64,000 bases of DNA from Lachnospiraceae bacterium UBA7196 (GTDB taxonomy: Bacteria; Bacillota; Clostridia; Lachnospirales; Lachnospiraceae): the NCBI GenBank assembly GCA_002490835.1, contig DKUU01000006.1, forward strand, positions 1-64,000, written 5' to 3'. Position numbers and translations under genes: made by a program. Below are positions 14,774-23,266 of this stretch, piece by piece (the first letter of the stretch is position 1; each line of letters starts with the position of its first letter). The notes under the pieces were generated by a model. The model was not told where the DNA came from. It ran no database searches and saw only the letters and a program-made list of their open reading frames with translations.

Positions 14774-17482
14774 TTACTCTGTCTTATCCGCCTTATCTTC
14801 TGCCGCTTTTCTTCCGTTTGCTTTTACTGTTTCCGGTTCTGCCGCCGCGGTTTTCTTTGCCGCTTCGCCTTTCGCCGCTGCCGCCCTTTTTGCCGTCGCC
14901 GCTGTCTTCTTTGCCGCAGGCTTATCTGCCTTCGCGCTTTTCGCTGCTACCGCCTTCTCTGCCGTCGGTGCCTTCTTTGCGTCCGCCGTCTTTTTCGCCG
15001 CCGCCTTCGGTTTCTTCGTCAGTTCCTGCAATTTCTGTGCCGCCGCTTCCGCCGCCTTCTCTAAGACATCCGCCGCCTTCGCGCTCTCTCTTGCTTCCGC
15101 GGCTGCGCGTTTTGCCAGTTCCTTCGCCTCCGCTGCCGCGCGCTTCGCCTGTTCTCTGGCTTCCGCCGCCGCCTTCGCCGTACGTTTCGCCTCTTCCTCG
15201 GCCAGCCTTCTCTCCTCGGCTTCTTTTGCCAGCCTTCTCTCCTCGGCGCGCTTCTTCTCGATTGCCGCCTTCTCTTCCTTCGTGTAAGGGGTATAGGAGA
15301 AGATGCTGATACTTAAGGGGGCGCTCACCATGTCGATCGCATAGGGCTTGCCGTCCCACTCAGTCTCGATCGTCTCGCAGACCGCCTTATTGATAATACC
15401 GTCGCCGCCGTAGGCCGCATCATCCGTGTTAAAGACTTCCTGATACTTGCCCTCGCAGGGCACGCCCACGCGAAATTCTTGTCTGGCGTCCACAAAATTC
15501 GCCACAACCACCAGCATATCCTTGGCATCATCGGTTTTCCGTATATAAGATAACATGCAGGCATTCGGTGTGATGCAGTTGATCCACTCGAAGCCTTCCC
15601 ACGAGGTATCCTTCTCATAGAGGGCAGGCGAAGCCTTATAAAATTGATTGAGCGCCGCCACCATCTGATTCAGTTTCTTGTGTTCGGCATATTCTAAAAG
15701 CCCCCACTCCACGGCGCGCTTCTCATTGAATTCATCGTACTCGCCGATATCCTGCCCCATGAAGAAAAGCTTCTTGCCGGGATGCGTCATATGGTAAGCG
15801 TAGGTCAGCCGCAGATTGGCAAACTGCTTTTTCCGCTCTCCGGGCATCCTGCCAAGCAAAGTACCCTTGCCGTGTACCACCTCGTCATGCGACAGGACGA
15901 GGATGAACTTTTCACTATAAGCATAGATCATGCTGAAGGTCAGGTCATTATGTCTGCCCGAACGGAAGAAGGGATCTGTGGCGATGTAGCCCAGATAATC
16001 GTTCATAAAGCCCATATTCCATTTCAGGTCAAAGCCAAGGCCGTCCTCCGAAAGCGCACCCGTGACCTTGGGCCAGGCCGTAGACTCCTCCGCGATCATC
16101 AGCACGCCGGGATTTCTCTTTTTCATAATGGAGTTTAAGTGTTTAAGCAGCTCCACCGCCTCCAGATTCTCATGGCCGCCGTAGATATTCGCCACCCACT
16201 CGCCGTCATTTTTTCCATAGTCCAGATAGAGCATGGACGCCACGGCATCGATGCGGATGCCGTCCGCATGATATTTCTCCGCCCAATAGAGGGCGTTTGC
16301 GATCAGGTAATTGCTTACTTGCGGCCTGCCGTAATTATAGATCAGCGTACCCCAATGGGGGTGGTAGCCCTGTCTGGGATCCTGATGCTCATAGAGACAG
16401 GTGCCGTCAAAGTTTGATAATCCATAGGTATCTCTGGGAAAATGAGCCGGCACCCAGTCAAGGATCACGCCGATCCCCGCCGCGTGCATCTCGTCCATAA
16501 AATACATCAGATCTTCCGGAGTACCATAGCGGGCCGTGGGCGCATAATAACCGATCACCTGATAGCCCCACGACTCGTCTAACGGATGCTCCATCACCGG
16601 CATCAGCTCGATATGGGTATAACCCATGCGTTTCACATAAGCAATGATCTTCGGCGCAAGCTCCCTGTAAGTGTAAAATTCCCTGCCATCCGAAGGCTTC
16701 TCGAAGGAACCCAGATAGACCTCGTAAATGCTCATGGGCTTATCTTCCGCCTGCAGGGCCGCCCTGTTTTTCAGCCATTTTTCATCCTTCCACTTATGAT
16801 CCGTGATATCCCGCACCACAGAAGCGCTGTCAGGCCGAAGCTGCGCGCCGAAGCCGTAAGGGTCCGCCTTCAGATAGACAAGGCCGCTCTTGGCCTTGAT
16901 CTCAAACTTATAGCAGTCGCCCTCCTTCACATCGGGCAGAAAAATCTCAAAAATGCCGGAATCCCACAGCCGGCGCATCTGATGAGCCCTGCCGTCCCAG
17001 CCGTTAAAATCGCCCACCACGCTGACCCGCATTGCGTTCGGCGCCCAGACCGCAAAGGCCGTGCCCGCCACTCCGTCAAGCACCATCGGATGCGCGCCCA
17101 GCTTCTCATATATGGTATAATGAATGCCGGCCGCAAATTTTTCCGTGTCCTGTTTTGTGATCTGCGGCGCGAAATTGTAGGAATCGCGCACTTTTTTCAG
17201 GCTCCCGTTCGCCGCCTCCACTACATATTCGTAAGCGGGAACCGCCTTTCCGGGCAAAAGCAGGGCAAAATACCCCTCCTCGTCAGCCTCCTCCATCCGA
17301 TAGCTCTTATCGTCTTCCAAAAGCTGCAGGCGCACGCTCTTTGCGCCGGGCTGGAAGGTCTGCACCAGCACCGAATTTCCCGTCACATGCGCTCCTAAGA
17401 TATCGTGGGGATGGTCCGACTCCGAGTAGACGATCTCCTCGATCTGTGCCCAATTCATCAACTTATACAATTTCTTATTCAT
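14774..17482 (-). CDS. glgB: 1,4-alpha-glucan branching enzyme with Ala/Lys-rich tail
   Basis: A 902-residue GH13 branching enzyme for glycogen synthesis. Two CBM48-like domains occupy about residues 25-110 and 125-225. The (beta/alpha)8 domain carries the nucleophile D412 (ADGIRIDAV), acid/base E465 (LMIAEEST) and D533 (VLSHDEVVHGKG), all intact. The enzyme proper ends near residue 734, which already matches the family's full length. The remaining 168 residues are almost only Ala, Lys, Glu and Arg: first a helical EERRLAKEAEERRLAEEEAKR-type coiled segment, then histone-H1-like AAKKTA repeats. GGAGG lies six bases before the ATG. No other glg gene is nearby. Confidence 0.93.
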   Translation of the reverse strand: MNKKLYKLMNWAQIEEIVYSESDHPHDILGAHVTGNSVLVQTFQPGAKSVRLQLLEDDKSYRMEEADEEGYFALLLPGKAVPAYEYVVEAANGSLKKVRDSYNFAPQITKQDTEKFAAGIHYTIYEKLGAHPMVLDGVAGTAFAVWAPNAMRVSVVGDFNGWDGRAHQMRRLWDSGIFEIFLPDVKEGDCYKFEIKAKSGLVYLKADPYGFGAQLRPDSASVVRDITDHKWKDEKWLKNRAALQAEDKPMSIYEVYLGSFEKPSDGREFYTYRELAPKIIAYVKRMGYTHIELMPVMEHPLDESWGYQVIGYYAPTARYGTPEDLMYFMDEMHAAGIGVILDWVPAHFPRDTYGLSNFDGTCLYEHQDPRQGYHPHWGTLIYNYGRPQVSNYLIANALYWAEKYHADGIRIDAVASMLYLDYGKNDGEWVANIYGGHENLEAVELLKHLNSIMKKRNPGVLMIAEESTAWPKVTGALSEDGLGFDLKWNMGFMNDYLGYIATDPFFRSGRHNDLTFSMIYAYSEKFILVLSHDEVVHGKGTLLGRMPGERKKQFANLRLTYAYHMTHPGKKLFFMGQDIGEYDEFNEKRAVEWGLLEYAEHKKLNQMVAALNQFYKASPALYEKDTSWEGFEWINCITPNACMLSYIRKTDDAKDMLVVVANFVDARQEFRVGVPCEGKYQEVFNTDDAAYGGDGIINKAVCETIETEWDGKPYAIDMVSAPLSISIFSYTPYTKEEKAAIEKKRAEERRLAKEAEERRLAEEEAKRTAKAAAEAREQAKRAAAEAKELAKRAAAEARESAKAADVLEKAAEAAAQKLQELTKKPKAAAKKTADAKKAPTAEKAVAAKSAKADKPAAKKTAATAKRAAAAKGEAAKKTAAAEPETVKANGRKAAEDKADKTE

Positions 17483-17510
17483 CCGCAGCCTCCGCCTTTC
17501 TTTTTTTATA

Positions 17511-18746
17511 TTAGATTTTGTGGATCAACAGCCCGCTCCGCAGCTTAGGCTCAAACCATGTGGATTTCGGGGGCATCAGCCTGCCCGCGTCCGAAACGGC
17601 AAAGAGTTCGTGGATATCCGTGGGATACATAGCAAACGCCGCCTTCGCATCCGTATGCACCCGCCGCTCCAGCTCCGCAAGCCCTCTGATTCCGCCCACA
17701 AAGTCGATCCGCTTATCCGTCTTCGGGTCTTTGATTCCGAAAGCCGGATCCAGAAGATATCTTTGCAGGATTGCCACATCCAGATCCTCCACCGGATCAT
17801 TTGTATAACACTCGTTATTTATTATCAGCCGATACCAGTCGTCCGCATAGTACATACCGATCTCGCCCTTTTTTTGCGGATGGTAAGCCTCTTTCCCCAG
17901 CTTTTCCATCTGAAAATGCTTCTCTATCACGGAAAAGAAAGCTGCTTCGTCGATTTCCTCCTCCGGCTTCACCACACGGTTATAGTCCATGATCATCAGC
18001 TGGTCGTCCGGAAAAAGGACTGACAAAAAGAAGTTAAACTCCTCTCGACCTGTATAATCGGGAAAGGCAGCCCGCCGCTTTTTCGAGACATTCACCGCCG
18101 AGGCGCATCTGTGGTGACCGTCCGCAATATAAATGGAATCCACTTTCTCAAAGCCCGAACGGATCCGCCCAACGGCCTCCTCGTCATCGATCACCCAGAT
18201 CCTGTGCGTGATCCCGTCACCTGCCGTAAAATCATAGACGGGTGGCGTCTCCATCGCCTTTTTCACCTCATGTTCGATCTCCTCCCGCCTTCTGTAAGCC
18301 AAAAAGATCGGCCCGGTCTGCGCGCTGCACACGTCCACGTGCCGGATACGGTCAGCCTCCTTGTCGGCGCGGGTGTTCTCATGCTTTTTGATCACCTGAT
18401 TATCATAGTCGTCCACACTGGCGCAGGCGCCGATCCCCACCTGAGACCTGCCGTCCATCACCAGCTCATAGACATAGTATGCCCTCTTTTCTTCCTGCAG
18501 AAAAAGGCCGTCCTCTATCATCTGACCGAGCATTTCTCCCGCCTTCTCATAAACCTCGGGCGCATACATATCATAGTCTTTTGGAAACTGCGTCTCCGGC
18601 CTGTCGATCCGCAGAAATGTATAGGCATCCCCCTCTACCGCTTCTCTGGCCTCCTGTCTGTTATAGACATCGTAAGGTAGAGCCGCAATCTTATCCGCCA
18701 GATCCGCTCTGGGTCTGAGCGCCTGAAATGGAATGATATTTGCCAT
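17511..18746 (-). CDS. DUF1015 family protein (putative kinase-like)
   Basis: A 411-residue DUF1015 protein. Typical features are the start MANIIPFQALRPRADLADKIAALPYDVYN, a central KKHENTRADKEADRIRHVD, and YIADGHHRCASA near residue 220. The DGHHR segment resembles the motif of SerK/SbnI-type free-serine kinases of the ParB superfamily. DUF1015 genes are often found beside serA and serC, as here (serA and serC lie just beyond a small forward gene). A role in serine metabolism is therefore plausible but unproved. It is separated from glgB by 28 bases and may be co-transcribed with it. Confidence 0.85.
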   Translation of the reverse strand: MANIIPFQALRPRADLADKIAALPYDVYNRQEAREAVEGDAYTFLRIDRPETQFPKDYDMYAPEVYEKAGEMLGQMIEDGLFLQEEKRAYYVYELVMDGRSQVGIGACASVDDYDNQVIKKHENTRADKEADRIRHVDVCSAQTGPIFLAYRRREEIEHEVKKAMETPPVYDFTAGDGITHRIWVIDDEEAVGRIRSGFEKVDSIYIADGHHRCASAVNVSKKRRAAFPDYTGREEFNFFLSVLFPDDQLMIMDYNRVVKPEEEIDEAAFFSVIEKHFQMEKLGKEAYHPQKKGEIGMYYADDWYRLIINNECYTNDPVEDLDVAILQRYLLDPAFGIKDPKTDKRIDFVGGIRGLAELERRVHTDAKAAFAMYPTDIHELFAVSDAGRLMPPKSTWFEPKLRSGLLIHKI

Positions 18747-18781
18747 CCTTCATCCGTCCTTCCACTGTCCTGATGCGAAAA

Positions 18782-18822
18782 ATACATATGTATATTTTAA
18801 CAAATTCTGCTAGGCACTACAA
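18782..18822 (-). promoter_or_regulatory. Promoter of the DUF1015 gene with palindrome
   Basis: On the reverse strand TTGTAG (18822-18817) and TAAAAT (18799-18794) are 17 bases apart. The perfect 12-bp palindrome ATACATATGTAT (18782-18793) abuts the -10 on the downstream side and could be an operator. The same intergenic region must also drive the small forward gene at 18920; TAGGCA-17-TAAAAT (18811-18839) is a possible promoter for it. Confidence 0.5.
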
Positions 18823-18919
18823 GTAAATCGTGGTAAAATATGTGCGGATGGAAAATACGCGGCGTTTTAAGCCTGTCCATGCACAAATCCTATCAAAACA
18901 CAAGGAAAGGAAGGATACC

Positions 18920-19204
18920 ATGAGCCCTGAAGATAAAAAGATTTTAGACCGGATCAACGCCTATGCCGAAAAAGCTCTGGCTGATATCGATCCGCAAAAG
19001 ACCCGCATCTCCTTTCAGCTTGACGCTTTAAGACCTGTTATGGAAGAGATTTCAAAAGAAACCGGTAAGTCAGTCGAGGATATCTTCATCCTCTATATGG
19101 ATCTGGCAAGCGAGGCCGCCGTGGAAGCGGAACAACAACTGCAGGCAGCTTTGGAAGACGATGCTGACGCCAACTTTTCCTCCATCGCAAACCGTCTGCA
19201 ATAA
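18920..19204 (+). CDS. Small helical protein of unknown function
   Basis: A 94-residue acidic, mostly helical protein starting MSPEDKKILDRINAYAEKALADIDPQKTRISFQLDALRPVMEEISKETG. I do not recognise a family. GGAAAGGAAGG lies just before the ATG, which supports this start over the longer open frame from 18830. It is alone on the forward strand between the divergent DUF1015 gene and the convergent serA, with a shared terminator at its end. Confidence 0.7.
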   Translation: MSPEDKKILDRINAYAEKALADIDPQKTRISFQLDALRPVMEEISKETGKSVEDIFILYMDLASEAAVEAEQQLQAALEDDADANFSSIANRLQ

Positions 19205-19224
19205 AAAGAAAATACGCATAAAAT

Positions 19225-19255
19225 AAGGGCCTGTCGATTTACGACAAGCCCTTTT
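19225..19255. terminator. Bidirectional terminator between small gene and serA
   Basis: AAGGGC-c-TGTCG pairs with CGACA-a-GCCCTT around a five-base loop, followed by TTTT on the forward strand. An A-rich stretch on the left gives Ts for reverse transcripts. It lies between converging genes and can serve both. Confidence 0.75.
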
Positions 19256-19271
19256 ATAAATCAGTATCTTC

Positions 19272-20435
19272 TTACTTTACCACTCTCACGCGAAATACCC
19301 CGTCGATGGACTGCAGCTTCTCAATGATCTCCTTGGAAGCCGGCTGCTCGATATCCAGCATGGTGTAAGCCACCTCGCCCTTTGACTTATTGGTCATATC
19401 GGAGATATTGATGTTATTGTCACCGAAGCAGGCCGTGAACTTGGTAATCATGTTCGCGATATTCTTGTGGAAGATCGCCACGCGGCCGGCCTGTTCACAG
19501 ACACCCATATCACATCTGGGATAGTTCACACTATTTGTGATATTGCCGTTCTCCAGATAATTCTTCAACTCCTTGACGGCCATCACCGCACAGTTATCTT
19601 CGGACTCCTCCGTGGATGCGCCAAGATGCGGGATCACGATACAGCCTTCCTGCCCTGCCGTGGTGGCATTCGGGAAGTCAGAGACATACTTTCTTACCTT
19701 ACCCGCCTTGATACTCTCCAGAACTGCCTTTTCATCCACCAGCAGGTCTCTGGCGAAATTCAAGAGGATCACGCCGTCCTTCATCTGGTCGAGCGCCTCT
19801 TTGCCGATCATACCCTTCGTGGCGTCCATTAACGGCACGTGAATCGTGATGATATCACACTCCGCATAAATATCCTCCACATGGATCACATGCTTGACAT
19901 CGCGGCTTAAATTCCACGCCGCATCCACGGATACATAAGGATCGTAGCCGTAAACTTCCATGCCCAGATGCTTCGCCACATTAGCCACCCTGACGCCGAT
20001 CGCGCCCAGGCCGATGATGCCCAGCTTCTTGCCCTCGATTTCCGTACCGGCGAAATTCTTCTTCGCTTTCTCGGCATTCTTGCCCACGTTCTCGTCGGAC
20101 TGATTCTCCTTCACCCACTCGATACCGCCCACAACGTCGCGGGAAGCAAGGAGCATACCCGCGATCACCAGCTCCTTTACGCCGTTCGCGTTGGCGCCGG
20201 GGGTATTAAAGACCACAATGCCCTTCTCCGCACACTTATCAAGCGGAATGTTATTAACACCTGCGCCTGCGCGGGCGATGGCTAAAAGCCCCTTCGGCAG
20301 CTCCATATCGTGCATAGCGGCGCTTCTGACTAAAATGCCGTCCGCCTCCTCCACGTTCTCCGTCTTCGTGTACTGATCGCTGAACTTATTAAGACCCACC
20401 TGCGCGATGGGATTTAAACAATGATATTTAAACAT
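19272..20435 (-). CDS. serA: D-3-phosphoglycerate dehydrogenase
   Basis: A 387-residue SerA, the first step of serine synthesis. It has the substrate region GAGVNNIPLDKCAEKGIVVFNTPGANANGVKELV, the NAD-binding GLGAIGVRVANVA, the catalytic-loop IPHLGASTEES and a C-terminal ACT domain (from about residue 315) that usually binds serine for feedback control. It is the shorter form without the extra intervening domain. AAGGAG precedes the ATG at rather long spacing (10). It lies 73 bases downstream of serC, in one transcript. Confidence 0.96.
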   Translation of the reverse strand: MFKYHCLNPIAQVGLNKFSDQYTKTENVEEADGILVRSAAMHDMELPKGLLAIARAGAGVNNIPLDKCAEKGIVVFNTPGANANGVKELVIAGMLLASRDVVGGIEWVKENQSDENVGKNAEKAKKNFAGTEIEGKKLGIIGLGAIGVRVANVAKHLGMEVYGYDPYVSVDAAWNLSRDVKHVIHVEDIYAECDIITIHVPLMDATKGMIGKEALDQMKDGVILLNFARDLLVDEKAVLESIKAGKVRKYVSDFPNATTAGQEGCIVIPHLGASTEESEDNCAVMAVKELKNYLENGNITNSVNYPRCDMGVCEQAGRVAIFHKNIANMITKFTACFGDNNINISDMTNKSKGEVAYTMLDIEQPASKEIIEKLQSIDGVFRVRVVK

Positions 20436-20508
20436 TTGCGCGGCTCTCCTTACCTATTTTCTAAATGAATCGTTCTATATAATATCATTCGTTATTTATT
20501 ATCTTCCT

Positions 20509-21591
20509 CTACGCATTGTTCTTTTCGAATTCACGCATAAAGCTTACCAGCTTCTCCACGCCCTCGATTGGCATCGCGTTGTAGATGCTGGCGCGCATAC
20601 CGCCCACGGTCCTGTGGCCTTTGAGGTTCACAAAGCCTGCCGCCGTCGCTTCCTTGATGAATTTCGCGTCGGTCTCCTCATTCCCCGTGACAAAAGGCAC
20701 ATTCATTAGCGATCTGTCCTCTTTTCTGACCGTCCCCTTGAAGAGACTGCTCTCATCAAGGAAATCATAGAGGATCTTCGCCTTTTTCTCATTCAAGGCC
20801 TTCATCGCCTCAAGTCCGCCGTTCTTTAAAAGCCACTTGAACACCTTGCCGCAGATGTAGATGCCGTAGCAGGGGGGCGTATTGTAAAGGGACTCGTTGT
20901 CCGCATGGACTTTAAATTTCATCATGGTGGGCGTACCCGGAAGCACATCGTCCGTCAGAAGGTCCTCCCTGATGATCACCACCTGCGTACCCGCGGGACC
21001 CACGTTCTTCTGCACGCCGGCATAAACCAGCCCGTACTTCGTCACATCCATCGGCTCCGACAAGAAGCAGGAAGACACGTCGGAAACAAGGATCTTGCCC
21101 TTGGTGTTGGGCAGCGTGTGGAACTTCGTGCCGTAGATGGTATTGTTTTCGCATATGTAAACGTAATCCATATCCTCCGTGATGGGAAGATCGGAGCAGT
21201 CCGGGATATAGGAGAAAGTCTCGTCCGCAGAGGACGCCAGCTCCACCGCCTCGCCGTAAAGCTTCGCCTCCGCAAAAGCCTTCTTTGCCCACTGGCCCGT
21301 GAGGATATAGCCCGCCTTTTTATTCTTCATCAGATTCATCGGTACGGACGCAAAGATAAGGCTCGCGCCGCCCTGTAAAAATAACACCTTGTAGTTATCA
21401 GGAATGTTCAGTAAGCTGCGAAGGTCCGCCTCCGCCTCCTTGATGATGCCGTCATAGACCTTGGAGCGGTGGCTCATCTCCATCACGGACATCCCCGATC
21501 CCTTATAATCAAGCATTTCCTCCGCCGCTTCCCGAAGCACTTCCTCCGGTAAAACTGCGGGACCCGCCGAAAAATTATACACTCTGGACAC
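20509..21591 (-). CDS. serC: Phosphoserine aminotransferase
   Basis: A 360-residue PLP enzyme that makes phosphoserine from 3-phosphohydroxypyruvate. It starts SRVYNFSAGPAVLPEEVL, as the family does; the PLP lysine is in YAGVQKNVGPAG, and the C-terminus has GHRTVGGMRASIYNAM. The start codon is GTG at 21591, with GGGAGG eight bases upstream. A promoter, TTGACT (21664-21659) and TAAAAT (21641-21636) with 17 bases between, lies upstream, so serC is the first gene of serC-serA. Confidence 0.96.
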   Translation of the reverse strand: MSRVYNFSAGPAVLPEEVLREAAEEMLDYKGSGMSVMEMSHRSKVYDGIIKEAEADLRSLLNIPDNYKVLFLQGGASLIFASVPMNLMKNKKAGYILTGQWAKKAFAEAKLYGEAVELASSADETFSYIPDCSDLPITEDMDYVYICENNTIYGTKFHTLPNTKGKILVSDVSSCFLSEPMDVTKYGLVYAGVQKNVGPAGTQVVIIREDLLTDDVLPGTPTMMKFKVHADNESLYNTPPCYGIYICGKVFKWLLKNGGLEAMKALNEKKAKILYDFLDESSLFKGTVRKEDRSLMNVPFVTGNEETDAKFIKEATAAGFVNLKGHRTVGGMRASIYNAMPIEGVEKLVSFMREFEKNNA

Positions 21592-21635
21592 TGTTTTTTC
21601 CTCCCGTCTTCATACGTTTCCGTTTCCAAAAACCC

Positions 21636-21664
21636 ATTTTACGCCACTATGATACATTAGTCAA
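21636..21664 (-). promoter_or_regulatory. serC-serA promoter
   Basis: On the reverse strand TTGACT (21664-21659) and TAAAAT (21641-21636) are separated by 17 bases, about 45 bases before the serC GTG start. Confidence 0.7.
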
Positions 21665-21679
21665 TCTTTTTCGCTCAGC

Positions 21680-21820
21680 GAGCGCCCATTCGCAAAGTCG
21701 CATCTTCGATGCTTTCCGCTGCTGCGCAGCTACCTTTGCTCATTTGCGGGCGCTCCCTCAGTCCTTCGTTCGTCTGTCAAATTCATGCGAGCATGATTTG
21801 CCAGTCAAACTCGGACTGGC
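21680..21820. repeat. Structured intergenic spacer with nested hairpins
   Basis: GAGCGCCC (21680-21687) pairs with GGGCGCTC (21748-21755) around an inner region holding GCAAAG/CTTTGC, GCATC-TTC-GATGC (21700-21712) and the palindrome GCTGCGCAGC (about 21721). A separate 7-bp hairpin, GCCAGTC (21800-21806) with GACTGGC (21814-21820), stands just after the L,D-transpeptidase stop and may be its transcript end, though no T-run follows. No ORF with a ribosome site is present. Confidence 0.55.
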
Positions 21821-21827
21821 TGAGCTG

Positions 21828-23225
21828 TTAGTAGAACATGATCACCGGCGTCCCTACCTCCGCCATCTCAAAAAGCTGTTCCATAGCCGCGCGGGGCGTA
21901 TTGATGCAGCCGTGGGAGCCGTTGGTTTTATAGATGGTGCCGCCGAATTTTCCCCGCCATGCCGCGTCGTGAATGCCGATATTGCCCTTCACCGGCATCC
22001 AGAAATCCACGTGGGATGCGTAGCCCTCCCCCCGCAGAATACGGTTTTTCTGTTTGGCATACACGAAATTGACACCGGAAGGCGTCCCCATCCTGCGGGA
22101 CGTGTTGCCCGTCACAATGGGCGTGTCGATGGTCAGCACACCGTCCACGTAATAGTACATCTTCTGCTCGCCCATATCCACCTCGATATAGGTAGAACCG
22201 ATATCCTCGCTGCCCTTCTTCCACGCCTCCTGCAGGTAGACAGGCTCGCGCACCTCGTTCTTTTTGGTCTCAAAGGCGGCTTTCAGATAGGCCGTCTCCG
22301 CCTCCTGATCTATTCTGTTTCCGTAGAGTCCGCCCTCCACCGTCACCAAGTCCCCTCTGGTGGCTAAAAACTGTCTGCTCGCGCCCACCGTATCGTACTT
22401 TTGGGCCAGCGTCGCCACGAACTCCTCAATCGCATTTTCCTTTAATTGCAACTCTCCGTATTCGTCCAATAAAAAACGGCCGTTATCGTCCACGGCGATC
22501 CAGTCGCAGACAACGGAAGCATTCACGGGAATCTCTTCCTCCCCCATAAGGTAGACAACGCCGCATTGCTGGAAGCTGTTAAGCTTCTCCCAGATATCCA
22601 GCGCCTCCCGCATCTGTGCCGTCAGTTCCAGATCGTGATAGCAGCCCGCCTCCGCAAGGGATACCTTGCTCTTTGCCGCCTCGATTGCCGAAAGAACGGC
22701 TCCTCTTGCTTCCTCCACAAACAGGACATCCGTACGCTCGTTCACAAGTGCATAACCCTGCGTCGTACGGATGATCTCCACTCTGCGGTCTTTGTCCGCA
22801 CGTCTGTCCTGACAAAAAGGAAGCGCCTCAAAACAGGCGTCAAACGCCGCGCTGTCATAGGAGACAACCGGCGTAAGATCGACCTGATTCCCGCCAAAAA
22901 GACTTTCGATCCACATCCACGGATTCTGCTGCTTTTGAAAAATCTCCAATGCTTTTTCAAAATCAAATTGATAGGAGATATCCTCCGCCGCAATCAGATA
23001 GCGGTTACCGTCCCGATCCTCCACGGTAACGCCATCATAGTGAAACTGCCCTGACAAATCGTCATTGACGTCCTGAATACTCCTGCCCGTACAGTAGATC
23101 CCGTTAATCCATGTCCCGTAAGGGAACGCGTTATGATAATACACGGCGAGTCCCACATAGGTCGCCATCAGACTGACGGCGACAATACCGAGAATGACCG
23201 CCATATGCTTTAGTAATCGCTTCAT
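21828..23225 (-). CDS. Membrane-anchored L,D-transpeptidase (YkuD)
   Basis: A 465-residue wall enzyme. One N-terminal membrane helix (about residues 8-30) is followed by a long extracellular region resembling the PG_binding_4 domain and a C-terminal YkuD domain. The catalytic motif is SHGCINTPR (H438, C440), preceded by VDFWMPVKGNIGIHDAAWRGKFGG. L,D-transpeptidases make 3-3 crosslinks in peptidoglycan or attach proteins. It starts 41 bases after ilvB on the same strand and could be read from the same transcript, though the functions are unrelated. Confidence 0.9.
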   Translation of the reverse strand: MKRLLKHMAVILGIVAVSLMATYVGLAVYYHNAFPYGTWINGIYCTGRSIQDVNDDLSGQFHYDGVTVEDRDGNRYLIAAEDISYQFDFEKALEIFQKQQNPWMWIESLFGGNQVDLTPVVSYDSAAFDACFEALPFCQDRRADKDRRVEIIRTTQGYALVNERTDVLFVEEARGAVLSAIEAAKSKVSLAEAGCYHDLELTAQMREALDIWEKLNSFQQCGVVYLMGEEEIPVNASVVCDWIAVDDNGRFLLDEYGELQLKENAIEEFVATLAQKYDTVGASRQFLATRGDLVTVEGGLYGNRIDQEAETAYLKAAFETKKNEVREPVYLQEAWKKGSEDIGSTYIEVDMGEQKMYYYVDGVLTIDTPIVTGNTSRRMGTPSGVNFVYAKQKNRILRGEGYASHVDFWMPVKGNIGIHDAAWRGKFGGTIYKTNGSHGCINTPRAAMEQLFEMAEVGTPVIMFY

Positions 23226-23266
23226 ATTCCAACCTTCATCACTCCGGCGAACAGAGGATACTGCTG

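Noticed and set aside
14752..15309. Forward Pro/Leu/Ser-rich ORF of 185 codons
   Set aside because: Exact complement of the Ala/Lys/Glu-rich glgB tail; the reverse strand carries the real frame and ribosome site.
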